In this document: in pieces, positions 45,762 through 57,480 of the stretch
Layout: every line of letters begins with the position of its first letter
How positions within the stretch are numbered: position 1 is the first letter of the stretch
Origin: Aralia elata
Taxonomy: Eukaryota; Streptophyta; Magnoliopsida; Apiales; Araliaceae
Assembly (NCBI GenBank): GCA_034770075.1
Contig: JAVJAP010000103.1
Coordinates: forward strand, 868,001-932,000
Direction: 5' to 3'
Length of the DNA: 64,000 bases
Notes under the pieces: generated by a model
The model's input: the letters and a program-made list of their open reading frames with translations, nothing else
Told to the model about the DNA's origin: nothing
The model's database searches: none
Made by a program: the position numbers and the translations under genes

Positions 45762-48178
45762 TGTAATAACTGTGAATTTTTAAACTTCATTATTAATTAA
45801 ATATAAATTTAATTTTTAATGAGTTAGTTTCATATGATTATTTAAAATCTTGTGTATTTAATTGGTTATGTGATTATATGATTTCGCGTAACTGTTAGGA
45901 TTAATTAAGGGGAGTCACTAATGGTTTAATTAAATTAGTGGACTAACCCTACGATGTTTAATGTTGAAAGAATTGATAAAGTGCCGATTAATTAAATATT
46001 CAATTTAATTGAATATAGTGTGGGAATAGATATTTAATTAATTTAAAGGGAGTCTCAGCAATAGAATTATTAAATTGATGGACTACCCTAGGTTATTTAA
46101 TATATAGAAATTTATGGATAATTAGGTATTAAATATTCAATTATTTTGAATATAGTAAATTAATTGATATTACCTATTCATTAATAAGATAATACAATTA
46201 ATAATATTTAATAGTTTTGTTAGTAAATAAATAATAAGTGACTAGTTAAATTTATTTAAGTAACTAGTAGCAAAATAATGGGACAAGAATTATGGGACAT
46301 ATCCCATTTCATTTCTAACAGTGGTCGGAAAATTAAGAAGAAAAGAATTTAAAATAAATAAGTTGGGATGAACAGTATTAGCCGCGTATGGATTGTGCGC
46401 GGGATATCTTGCCGAATTTCTGAGACTTCAGTGGCGTTGCCATCATCATCTTCTTGTTTCCGATGGTTAACAAATTTGGGCAAAAGCTTGGCACGGTTAA
46501 TGAATTGGTTATAAATAGAGCTTCCGACTTCTCCTTCAATTGCACTGACGTTGTAAAATTCACTAAGAGAGAGAGAGAAATTGAGAGTTGAGGAAGGAAG
46601 GAAAATCAGAAGGAGGGACTGAGCTTGTGAATGGTCTCTAACTTCATTATCTATTACGGAAGGAAGAGAAGAACGGCGAGTAGGAGGTAAGCCTTTTCTC
46701 TATATCAGTAGCCATGGAATTCTGTTTATGATTAATTCCTCAAATTGGAGTATAAAACTTGTAATTAATAATAATATGTGGTTAATATGGAGTAAAAATG
46801 GTGGGTAGAATGTTTTTAATGGGTTGAAATTGAAGAAAATTGCTGAAACGGATCGGAGAAGACGACCACTGGTTCGCCACGCCGCAGCGCCAGCAGATGG
46901 CGCCGCAGCGTCAGCGTCGCAACGCAGCGCCGCGCCTAAGGGCCTTGACGCCGCAGCACCAAGCTAAGCTGGAATGGCACGGACCTCACGCCGCAGCGTC
47001 GGCCTTGCCTTATCGGTCTCTCGTTGCTGCACCAAGGTCGTGTTCTTGGCCGGGTCGGTCCGGATGTGGTGTATTGTGCAAGTTCCCTTGACTTTTATTA
47101 ACTTGTGCAAATATATTATTGTTGTGCAAGTATTATTGAGGACAAGTTCCCTTTTACCGAAACTTCACTTTGTGCAAGTTCCTAACCTTAAACTTCTTAC
47201 GTTGTTGCAAGTTTCCTGAAACCATTCTTGTATTATTTATGGAAAGTTAATATTTAAGCTTGAATCTTTAATTCCTCAAACATGCTCTAAGTGGATTAAT
47301 TACTTAACAATTATTCCACATCGTTGTTATTGGCACTCGCACATCGTGCAATTGTTTTCGCACAGACATTAACTTGTATTTTATTTAAAGTTCTATTATG
47401 GATGAACTGCTATAGTTAAGTCTTAGCCATTGTTCGGCTAGACATTTGCAGTATAGATTTTAAAAGCTATCCAAACTATTTGATGGTGAGGAATCTTGGA
47501 CTATATGAACACTCCTAAAAATATAGGGGAGTACCCCACGTATCAGAATATAAGATACAAAGAACAGAAATTAAATGTTATGCATACACATCGGGTGCTA
47601 GAGGCTGATCTCCTCGAGTACTTATTTCTGAGCCAGTAACCAAAGGGTCAACTAGCTATTGACTCCCTTGGACGTTTATTGTTCAAAGTTTACTTGACTA
47701 GCATTCGTTTCTAAAAGCAATTATTATTCTTGCTTCCGATATTCATATTGTTGAATTCCTCTATTTACATTCCGTTCATCATGATATATATTATTTCTTT
47801 CTGTTATTTAAACTTGCTGAGCAAACTAGTTGCTCACCCTTGCTATATCATGAACCTTATTGTAGTTAAGCCCGAGACCTCAGGAAAAGACAAGGGCAAG
47901 GAAAAGATGAAGTATTAATCTTTTAATGTCTGTATTTTGATCGAGGCATAGTTAAGAAATTTCTATTGTCATTTAAACCCTAAAGTACTGTATTAGGGTA
48001 TATTTGTATTTTTGTATTAAGGTTATCAAATTTTGGGACTAGTAACACCTTTTAAATGAACAACATATGTTTATTACATTCCGCACTTAGTTATTATATG
48101 TTGTTTGGAGGTGGTTGTTTGTATTGGATCGTGATGACCAAATCCGGGTGTTTGAGACCCGAATTTGGAGGCGTCACA
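45762..48178 (+). repeat. Tek2 right LTR with internal deletion (2417 bases)
   Basis: Aligns to the central LTR with a few percent difference. It lacks about 560 bases: the sequence jumps at 47066 from the GC-rich island (equivalent of about 29345) to GATGTGGTGTATTG (about 29902), with GAT at both ends. It keeps the donor GTAAGC at 46687 and a perfect stem-loop TGAGCAA/TTGCTCA at 47817-47835. It ends GCGTCACA next to CACTA-1. Confidence 0.9.
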
Positions 48179-48477
48179 GAACTAATATGTTTTTTTAGGT
48201 TTTAAAGTCTATTTCCAACGGACTTTTCGACAAAATGGAATCCGTCGAAATTAGCTTATTATCGATGGAATTTTCATCGACGATAATACATATTCTGTCA
48301 AAAATATGTTTAGCGCTGGCGGGAACATTGGCGCCTAAATGACGCGTACATTCTTAACTGAATTTCGTCGAGCTTAAATTATTTGCGACGGAATTAATTC
48401 TGACTAAATATTCCGTCGAAATAACTATATTTTCGACATAATATATTCAGTCAGAATTATATGATTTTCTTATAATG
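48179..48477 (-). repeat. CACTA-1 5' end: subterminal repeats and terminus
   Basis: Repeats of TCCGTCGAAAT, TCGATGGAATTTTC and ATTCNGTCAGAAT-type words in both orientations. It ends GATTTTCTTATAATG, the variant CACTA terminus, at 48477. The base triplet after it (ACT) would be the target duplication; its partner is not in the window. Confidence 0.75.
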
Positions 48478-49401
48478 ACTTCCCGACGCTGATGATGACT
48501 GGAGGAAACTTCTTCTCCATTTAACAGTGACGTCGTCTGTCTGTCCAATTCTATCTGCTGAAGACGTAGGGCCTTCATGGCGTCTTTGTTTCGTTACATC
48601 TTTTTGGCCAAGATCGTCTCCCTTTTGTCCCGACCCTGATCTGGCCTAGAGTTCTGGTCTTCGACACGACTACGTGGTTGAAAATAATTTTCTTTGGACA
48701 ATTATTGTTTGAGGATCGGTTGGTCCCACCGAAAGACTATGGGGTCCCAGCCTATCTGAGATGTTCCTAGAAGGTCTCAGCCTATCTTTGACCAAGCCTT
48801 TGGGTTGAAAAGACTGGTCGTAGATTTATCACGTGCCGACACTATTTTTCCTTTGCTGGACGCCAATAATTCTGATCAAATTACTTAGTGATTGAGAATT
48901 ATCTAGCACTAAGGGTCCTCCTTCTAACGCTAATGTTAATGCCAAGATTCGTCTATGCGCCTAATCACCAAACTGCGCGTCCAATCCTGTACAGAAATGA
49001 AAATCACACTCAGAGAGCTGACGGCCTAGACTGCTGGGGGATAGCTCCGGTGTGAGAATAAGTACAAGCTGAATAAGGTTTAACAATGGAAGCTTAAAGT
49101 TTTAGTATTAAAAAAAGATCATTACCTGTGAATTAATGTTTAGCCTTGTATTTATAATGATCACACCACCAACTTCATGTCTGTCCCCGTATGAAAATAG
49201 AACTCCTCAATAGGATAGATACCTTAATGGGATCAAACTGAATCTCCTTAAAGAAAGAAAGTCGAATCATATCCTGACACTTTCCCTATGAGTTGAAAAT
49301 CAAATATAAATAAGAATCCTAGATTCCTTAATATTCTCCCACCTCCCAAACTAACTCCTAGGTGGGGATATTCCTCCACGTGGACTATGGCCCACCATAT
49401 C
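48478..49401. other. Unassigned interval between CACTA-1 and LTR5
   Basis: About 920 bases with no convincing ORF. A minus-strand TATAAATA-like box (around 49150) followed by purine-rich sequence suggests an old LTR or promoter fragment, but I found no matching partner in the window. Confidence 0.4.
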
Positions 49402-52400
49402 TGTAACGCCCCCAAAATCAGGACTATTTCTATTTTCAATCTTGTGCGTTAGATACTATCTTGATTCAGTTTTATATCATACAAAGATGAAACAATAGCT
49501 AAAAATGAGGATAATTTAAAATCCTTTCTTTCTGTCTTTCCTTCATTTCGTTCCCTGAATCGCAACCTTTACAATTTTCTATATTTCATAGTCATATTTA
49601 TTTTATGATTCCTTTTATCAGAGTAGATGTATAAGTATTCAAGTCTTAATACTGAACATCTTCTATAAAGATGTTTCACGTATGTTCCCTTATATACAAA
49701 GCAATCACCACAACACATTCTCATTTGAGAATAACCATTCCTTATTCATTGAACATTTTAAACTATATATATATACCAAAACTATCAACATAATTTTCTA
49801 CAACTTCTAATTTAAGAAAATATATTCTATCGCATACTTCTAATTTTCATCATCCAGATAGCAAGTAATATCACATTGTGTCCTTAACCTATAAATTTTA
49901 TGTTTTGCAAGATTGAGCTCGACAGCTCAGCAAATCCAACAGTTTTCATGCTTCACATAGTACATAATTTCATGCTCATTTCATACATCATAATTCTAAA
50001 CATGCAATTTCATACGCTTGATATATCTAAGATATCACTTATCACATATAGTCTGAGTTCCTTAACTCAATCAATTTATTCATAGTTTGACTTTCACATT
50101 TCATAAAGCATAGCATGCAATTCAACATATTCATGAAGATCATATTATATATTCAACAACAAGTTCATACAACACATAGGAACTAAAAAACTTGCCTTGT
50201 GCGTAGATTACAACTTATTGCTACCTATGCTTCACATATCCTCTTAATTGCTTGTTTCAATTCCTCTTTGCACTGATTAAGCTCCTCCAATTCTCATTCT
50301 AACTTCAGGTTTTTTGAAGTTATGTAGGACGAATTTTGAGAGTATATAAGTTTTAGTCTCAGTAAACAAAAATTGAAGAAAGGAGGTTTGGGTTTGATTT
50401 TATAGGAAGCTTATTCTTGCTCATTACTCAATTTTCCTTGCTTCCTACTCAAATGCTTAGCACCTACTTTCTTTCTACCGACTTGTTTCCTTTTGCTTGA
50501 AGGTTACCCTTTTTATTTTCCCCAGCCAGCTCATGCTTTGTTTACTCAGTGTATACAAGACTTGGAGGTTACTCCTTTTTAATTTCCCAGCTTGCTTGGT
50601 TTCTTCTTATCATATATCATATCACATTTATTATACATAATACATTATACTACATATAATATATATTACATACAATATATATTGCATACATCCTCTGTGT
50701 TTATCGCGTAATAAATATTTCAATTAATGTATAATCATTAAATCTTTCCAATAAAATGAAAGTTAATACATTAAAATAAAAATAATTTATTCAATGTAAT
50801 AATTTCACCATATTAAAATAATTTAATATCATAAATTATTTTAATTTACCTTAATGGATAATCTAATTTAGTATACATAAATTTAATTATTTCGTTCTCC
50901 ATTTATAAATTGTTTCTAACAATTTATTTACATAATATTTGATCATTGAATAACCTCAACTTATTATTCTCTTAGGTTTTATATTACCTACTTCTTTTCT
51001 TTCCTTGATCACTTCTTATAGGCTTCATTTTGTAATTGTCATTAAATTCGATTATCTTTCGAATATTATCTATTCCTCAATTTTCTTCGTTTACAATTGT
51101 CGTATTCTACAACTTACTTTCTTCTGAGGAATATTATCCTTTCTACCTCCAACTTCCAGAATAATAGGAGTCATTCACAATTGATCAATAATTGTGAAGC
51201 AATATGAATAACTCAGGAATTTCAAAGATTCGCTTAGGAAGAACTTTTTGTATCATGCTAAAGGTCATAGAGATCGTGAACTTTCTTTTTTTCATATTTT
51301 AGAAAAGGTTTTAACAGAAATTCATCCGTAAATTGTCTGGCTTACGGGCACGTAGGTGATTAGCCTGTTATGCCCTGTGTTGATCCATGTTGTCTTTGCC
51401 ATTATTTTGCGTAAACAGAATTTTCCAATTCAGGGTTATCTTGTGTTGATCAACACTAGCTTGTAGGAATGACGTTTGCGTTCATCATACCGCCTTTGGG
51501 GCATAAAATTTTTTCAATTCAGGGATGTTCATACTTATTCTGGAGTCCAAACCAAATCAATTTAGTTGGACAGTTCAATAACATTTCAAAGGCTTAATGA
51601 AATATTTTAATTCATGTCTAGCCGATTCACATGGCATTAACAATTCTTTAATTATTAAAATACTAAAAATCATTTTATGACGTCATAGTACCGTACTGTT
51701 TTAACAATACATTGAGAATTCTGTCATTTTATGACTTTGTCATACTACATCATACCATAGTGGACTGACGATCCTTCGATCACATCCAACACTAGTTTAG
51801 ACTGCATTAATGACTCCATCGCTTAAAATATATTTTAATATTTAAAAAATCAATTTTGCCTAGCCAGAACAATTGGCATTGACTCTTCTTTAAACGGTTC
51901 AAAACCATTGGAAATTATTTTAGGTGTTATCATATCGCAATAGGTAATGATTTGTTAGTGGTTCTAAGTACACATCCACACCCTTGTTACCGTGTGTTGT
52001 TGATAGCAAAAATTCATTTGTATTTCTAAAGGCACATCAGTGCGAATTTAGCTTGATTTCAAAAATTTCGAGATCCAATATAGCTAGAAGATTTGAAATA
52101 TCCATTTTCTCCTTCATCAGCTTCAACTTCCTCCATTGTCTTCCATGAAACAATTATATCTATCTCTAGCACCATCAATGCTCAATACACTAAAAATAAT
52201 TAGTTTTTATTCTATAATATTGCTATACCTTGGTATAATTCATCAAATTTACCAAATATTATGTGTTCAGGAACTTTCCATAATAATATGAGTTTAGGAA
52301 CTTGTCCTAGCAATACGTAGTCCAAAAACCAATCAGGAACTGTCCATACTCTTAGAGGCTCAAAACACATCATATGATTATGAGTCACAAACTTACCATA

Positions 52401-52951
52401 AATATGAGTTTTAAGAACTCGCACATAATCTTATTCTCTAATTATCAAATATACATATGAGAAAAGAATCACCTTCTCACCGTATATATATACCGATAAC
52501 ATGACACCAACATTTTAACGATTATCAATATGATAAACTAAGTGGTCGTTAAACCAAGCACAAAACCCCTACCCATACGAAAGTTTGCACAACTCAGCTA
52601 TCACATGAGTCCTCAATTGAAATCACACCCAATCCTAGCTTACTCTTTGCTCAATACGAACTTTCTTTAATCCGTATTTCATTGTCTATAACTCTTTTTG
52701 AGTTTTACTCGTATTATCTCATAGTACCTTCTATTTATAGCATTAATCTAAAATTTTTAATCATTCGATTGATCATTTATCCCTCTACATCTTAATCAGA
52801 TCACGTCATGATCTTTCTTATAATTTGGGTAATGTGTACCCTGATCCTCAAGCCCTTTAAGATTCTTCTTTGAATCCTTACGTAATATTTTAATGCATTC
52901 TTTATGAATTTTCTAAATTCATTTAAACTTCGTTTGGGTTTATGCTTAACA
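49402..52951 (-). repeat. LTR5 3' LTR
   Basis: The end at 49402 is certain from the match to 53030. The start at 52951 is inferred: the minus strand has GATAAAGAAAGAAGAAGA then TGTTAAGC. It holds a TATAAATA near 52735-52742 (minus) and AAGTTCC-type words at 52240-52440, as in the other LTRs. 50660-52200 shows no gene. Confidence 0.55.
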
Positions 52952-53015
52952 TCTTCTTCTTTCTTTATCTAACGTTATAGCCTAAGGTATTCTTACCTAA
53001 GGTTTATAACCTATA

Positions 53016-53028
53016 GCTTTGATACCAA
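53016..53028 (-). promoter_or_regulatory. LTR5 primer binding site (initiator Met tRNA)
   Basis: Minus strand TTGGTATCAAAGC, one base from the LTR end at 53030. Confidence 0.8.
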
Positions 53029-53029
53029 G

Positions 53030-54006
53030 TGTAACACCCCCAAAATCAGGACTATTTCTATTCCCGATCTTGTGCATTAGATACTATCTTGATTCAGCTT
53101 TATATCATACAAAGATGAAATAATAACTAAAAATGCGGATAATTTAAAATCCTTTCTTTCTGTCTTTCCTTCATTTCGTTCCCTGAATCGCAACCTTTAC
53201 AATTTTCTATATTTCATAGTCATATTTATTTTATGATTCCTTTTATCAAAGTAAATGTATAAGTATTCAAGTCTTAATACTGAACATCTTCTATAAAGAT
53301 GTTTCACGTATATTCTCTTATATACAAAGCAATCACCACAACACATTCTCGTTTGAGAATAACCATTCCTTATCCATTGAACATTTCAAACTATACATAC
53401 ATACCAAAACTATCAACATAATTTTCTACAAATTCTAATTTAAGAAAATATATTCCTTCGCATATCTTTCAATCTTCATCATCCAGATAGCAAGTAATAT
53501 CACATTGTATATTCAACAACAAGTTCATACAGCACATAGGAGCTGAAAGACTTGCCTTGTGCGTAGATTACAACTTATAGCTACCTGCGCTTCACGTATC
53601 ATTTTTGATTGCTTGTTTCAATTCCTTCTTGCACTGATTAAGCTCCTCCAATTCTCCTTCTAACTTCAGTTTCTTGAGAGTATATAAGTTTTAGTCTCAG
53701 TAAACAAAAATTGAAGAAAGGAGGTTTGGGTTTGATTTTATAGGAAGCTTATTCTTGCTCATTACTCAATTTTCCTTGCTTCCTACTCAAATGCTTAGCA
53801 CCTACTTTCTTTCTACCGACTTGTTTCCTTTTGCTTGAAGGTTACCCTTTTTATTTTCCCCAGCCAGCTCATGCTTTGTTTACTCATTGTATACAAGACT
53901 TGGAGGTTACTCCTTTTTAATTTCCCAGCTTGCTTGGTTTCTTCTTATCATATATCATATCACATATATTATACATAATATATTATACTATATATAATAT
54001 ATATTA
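53030..54006 (-). repeat. LTR5 5' LTR, 3' portion
   Basis: Matches 49402 to about 50640 with few substitutions. It is broken off at ATATATATTA where LTR6 begins. No gene. Confidence 0.85.
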
Positions 54007-56125
54007 TGTGACACTCCCAAATTCGGGTACTTTATTTCCACATGATTTGGTATTCACTATCCAAATATATCACATCTAACTACCCATGAAAAGGATATAA
54101 ATGAAAACTGTTAATTGAAATAGAAATCCTCCCACAAAGGGTTACAACATCATAATAAAATCAATCCCAGGTCATCTAACCTTAAATAAAACATTAATGC
54201 GGAAACATAACATAATTAACATAAGTCTTATACATAAATATCTTTCACATAATTTAAACAAGTCTTCATCATTTGTTCGCCTTGCCTTTTCCCTTAATAG
54301 TAGAGGGCTCGTCAATTCTTTCGACCTTAGCTACAATGTTATTATGTAAAAGTGAGCAAACAATTTTTCACAAGTATAACAACAATAATAATAATAACAT
54401 GCGAGTAATCAATGGATACTGAATAATGAAAAGCTCGGCTTTTGAATCAAGATTAGAAAACAAGAATCAAACGTACATCTGAGGGTCACAAGACCATGAA
54501 CTATGTCCTAGGTTATCAAGTATTTCTACTTTAAACCTTTAACAGTCGTAAGACTATATGGACCTTACTTCTCGTACTTAGTGGGATCAGCCTTTTGTAC
54601 CATGTATGTGCACAAACATCTTAACGCTATCACGTAATATAATCCCCTATAATAAGATTGTTCATCTCAGTTTTGACATAAGAGACCGCACCGAAGGAAG
54701 TTTGATTTGGATAAGCTTCAACAATAGTTCTAGAATTTAGAACGCTCATCAACTATGGACTAGTCGAATCAAAGAGGGTTCGCTAGCCATTTAAGGTTTT
54801 AATACAGTAATATAAACGATATTTAAATCGAAGTTTGAATCTCAATGAATACAACTGAATAAACATTGAATAACCGAGGTGTTACTTCAAAGAAATTAGA
54901 ACGTCTCATTCGAAATTATAAACTTGAATAAACAAGAGTAAGAAACTTGCTCAATATAAGAACAGGATTTATGAACTTACTCAATGAAATTAGAGTTATA
55001 GAACTTTGCATAACGATAACAAGTCAAGAATAGAAAACTTGCATGATAGTAATAAGTTAAGGATAAGATATTTACCTCGTGCATAAGCTATAATTTACAA
55101 TTCAAGTTCTCCAATTAATCCTACATACCATTTAAAGTCACAATACCAATTAATTATGACACAACTAGCATCATGAGTATATTCTCTTTTTATTTAACTG
55201 AACTCTAAATCTGATTATATTAATCACATCCATAAACCTTAACTATTAAACACATTATTAAATCTGACGAACAATGAGTTTAAGTACGCATTCAATTTAT
55301 CAATTAATCACTTGAAAACATCATTAATATGTTACTAATCTGTTTTAACATCTCATTACATGATTAATAAATTTTCATGTTCATCAGATTGGGTTAAATT
55401 ATATTTTCTGGACTTCAACAATTAAATAGAATTTTCTGGGCATAACTGCCAAGTGGCACTGCGCCCCCCCCCCCCCCTCATAGCTTGTACTCAGGTGCTG
55501 CAGCTTGGCCAAAAGGCCTGGTGATCGGCGCTACGGCTCTGAGGCGCTGCAGTGCGCCGAATAGCCTGCTAAGAGGCGCTGCAGTGCTACGTAGCAGTTT
55601 CAGTTCCTACAGTCCGCGAAGAACATAGAGTAGGGCCATAAACTTCCAATTTCTTTGTTCACACAACAATTTAAGTATACCCAGTCACTATAATTCATAT
55701 ATGATCATTACCCAACCTTTCTAGTCTGATTCTAACATTATAAATCACATGAACCATGAACTTAAGAACTAAAATCAAGGTTTTTGCCATTTTATCAAAG
55801 TTTCTTCAAATTTAACGAGATTACTCATAATAGATTCGTTATTACATTAAATCAGTCTATTACACTAGCATTCTTTTCATTTCTTACATATAAACATAAT
55901 CAATCATCAATTTATAGACTAACATACGAATTAAGCATCAATTTTTATACATATAAGCCATATTCGTATATTTTTCACTGTAAGTTCAAAACTCCATTTT
56001 TAAACATAATTTCAGGAATTAGTTCAACCAAAACAGTTTATAAACATCATATAGTAGATTATACATGCATATTAACAATTATAAACAAATTCCCAATAAT
56101 TTGGTCATGAAAACTTAATTACAGA
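54007..56125 (-). repeat. LTR6: chromovirus-type LTR, 3' end and body
   Basis: The minus-strand end CCCGAATTTGGGAGTGTCACA-type terminus at 54007 is close to the Tek2 and sLTR3 ends. It contains (minus) GTTTGCTCACTT, AAGGGAAAAGGCAAGG, CAAGTTCTT-type words (54950-55050) and a GC-rich island with GGCGCTGCAG (55450-55610, including 14 C at 55464-55477). No gag or pol is visible. The far boundary is unclear. It may start (minus) at TGTAATTAAG (56123), or continue beyond Tek7, which inserted at 56126. No gene. Confidence 0.6.
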
Positions 56126-56684
56126 TGTGACGCCCCCAAAATAGGTCCATACAACCCATTTTGAGTCGCCAAAAACATTCCACAAAATACAATTACAAAT
56201 ACGAATTTTCCCATTTACAAATATTAAGTGTCGTGCAAAATACGACAACACAATACAAATACATCTTAAATTCTCAATACACTTATTGTCACACTACTAG
56301 TAAGGTATTGAGATACTTCTATTATCTCGGACCATCACTCCATTCCCCGGCTAGTCCCCGCTACACTCTCTTTTCCTGAGGAGAACAATGGAACAAAAAG
56401 GAAAAGGGTGAGCACAAATAGCCCAGTAAGAAATATCATGACTAAGATAATGAAGAATAAAAATTATCTTTAGTCTTCAACAATAATAAATCAGAGATTT
56501 AAAGATATTATAATTGTTCAACACAACAACTGCAGCGGATACAAACAATCCATTTGAAGAGTCAAGTAGATTATAATATCTACCATCGTCCTATAAGTTA
56601 AAAGGATCACCACCAATATTTTGTCCCTGTAACACCAATCAAACAATTCCTGTTTATGAACATCCAAATCAAACAGTTTATATT

Positions 56685-56806
56685 CAACAGCCTCTCTTTG
56701 CACTACGTGCCAAAGATATTTATTTGTAACACCAATCAACAATTTCAACAGCCTCTCTTTGCACTACGTGCCAAAGATATTTATTTGTAACATCACCGGT
56801 CATGAT
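56685..56806. repeat. 61-base tandem duplication in Tek7 LTR
   Basis: CAACAGCCTCTCTTTGCACT starts at 56685 and again at 56746; a third partial CTTTGCACTACGGGCCAAAG lies near 56827. Confidence 0.8.
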
Positions 56807-57263
56807 CATGCCAAACGCCAGTTCATCTTTGCACTACGGGCCAAAGAGAAACTTTCACCACAATTTAAGTATGAGGATGAGGATGATGACAATGATACAG
56901 TGAGATCAAGGATAAGAAAAACTTTATAATTTAATCAGTATCAAAGATTGACCAAATTGCCAACACGATGACCAAATTGTGGAGTCAAATTCAAGAATGA
57001 TATTCAAGAAATTTTTTTCATGCTTCAACTATAACGTAAAAAATGAAATAGAAAGATTCAAGTGAAAAGATATTAGATGAAGCACAAACTATTAAGGATA
57101 TTCTACTAATTTCAAGGATTTTCTCCATTTAAAAATAAGGTTTTGGAAACAAACAGAGATTTCTTATCATAAATGGAGAAATGTGAAAGAAAAGATATTC
57201 CGTAAAGAGTACAAAAGAAATGATACGTTATACGAGTATAACAGAATATATGAAACTGCAAAT

Positions 57264-57480
57264 GGGTTTTCACCCGTCATGCGGTAATCCGCGTAGACAG
57301 ATTATCTCCCCAAAAGATTAAATAAGTAATGAATACGAAGGGTTATTCACCCGTCATGCGGTAATCCGCGTAGACAGATTATTTCCACTAAAAGATTTAT
57401 AAGTAACGAATACGAAGGGTTATTCACCCGTCATGCGGTAATCCCGCGTAGACAGGTTATCCCCACAAATTAATACGGAA
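57264..57480. repeat. 77-base tandem repeat, three copies, in Tek7 LTR
   Basis: ACCCGTCATGCGGTAATCC starts at 57272, 57349 and 57426. Spacing is exactly 77 twice; the third copy has one extra C. Confidence 0.88.

Larger units (their letters stand above)
24304..48178 (+). mobile_element. Tek2: tandem chromovirus block (2A internal, LTR, 2B internal, LTR)
   Basis: Two internal regions of one family share a central LTR: 2A (24304-27976), LTR (27977-31015), 2B (31016-45761, interrupted by sLTR3), LTR (45762-48178). 2A begins abruptly inside gag at CCGGGGCACC, so the first LTR and 5' part are lost. CACTA-1 sequence flanks both sides. This is the layout expected from unequal recombination between LTRs, or from a second insertion at an LTR, followed by a left-end deletion. 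2A and 2B share a frameshift at the same protease position. Confidence 0.82.
4339..48477 (-). mobile_element. CACTA-1: CACTA (En/Spm-type) DNA transposon, interrupted
   Basis: A cut-and-paste transposon oriented on the minus strand. Its 5' end is at 48477, where the sequence reads (minus) CATTATAAGAAAATC, a one-base variant of the plant CACTA terminus. Both end regions carry repeated CCGTCGAAAT-type subterminal motifs. It encodes a TNP2-type transposase (18982-22536) and a TNP1-like Ptta/En/Spm protein (18920 down to 4854). Tek1 splits the TNP1-like gene and Tek2 sits in the upstream region. The 3' terminus is missing where Gy1 abuts at 4338. Both genes carry stops and frameshifts, so this copy cannot supply transposase. 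Confidence 0.85.
49402..54006 (-). mobile_element. LTR5: large-LTR element with almost no internal region
   Basis: On the minus strand: part of a 5' LTR (54006 to 53030), an initiator-Met primer site (53028-53016), then within about 80 bases a purine tract and a second LTR down to 49402. Both LTRs end in the same family words (minus strand CCTGATTTTGGGGG, then CGTTACA or TGTTACA). They match over the 1 kb that can be compared, apart from deletions of about 275 and 25 bases. No gag or pol is present. The right LTR is cut by LTR6 at 54007. Confidence 0.65.

Noticed and set aside
48179..48183. Target duplication for the Tek2 block
   Set aside because: The left end is deleted inside gag, so no partner can exist at 24303.
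55464..55477. Run of 14 C as a functional motif
   Set aside because: More likely slippage or an assembly artefact within a GC-rich island.
56069..56074. TATTA after CA at 56070 as a target duplication closing LTR6 as a solo LTR (partner 54002-54006)
   Set aside because: A five-base AT-rich match is likely by chance here, and the sequence after it does not resume the LTR5 alignment.
55784..56379. ORFs of 108 and 72 codons in LTR6/Tek7 LTR
   Set aside because: AT-rich composition, no domain, inside LTR sequence with known element ends.
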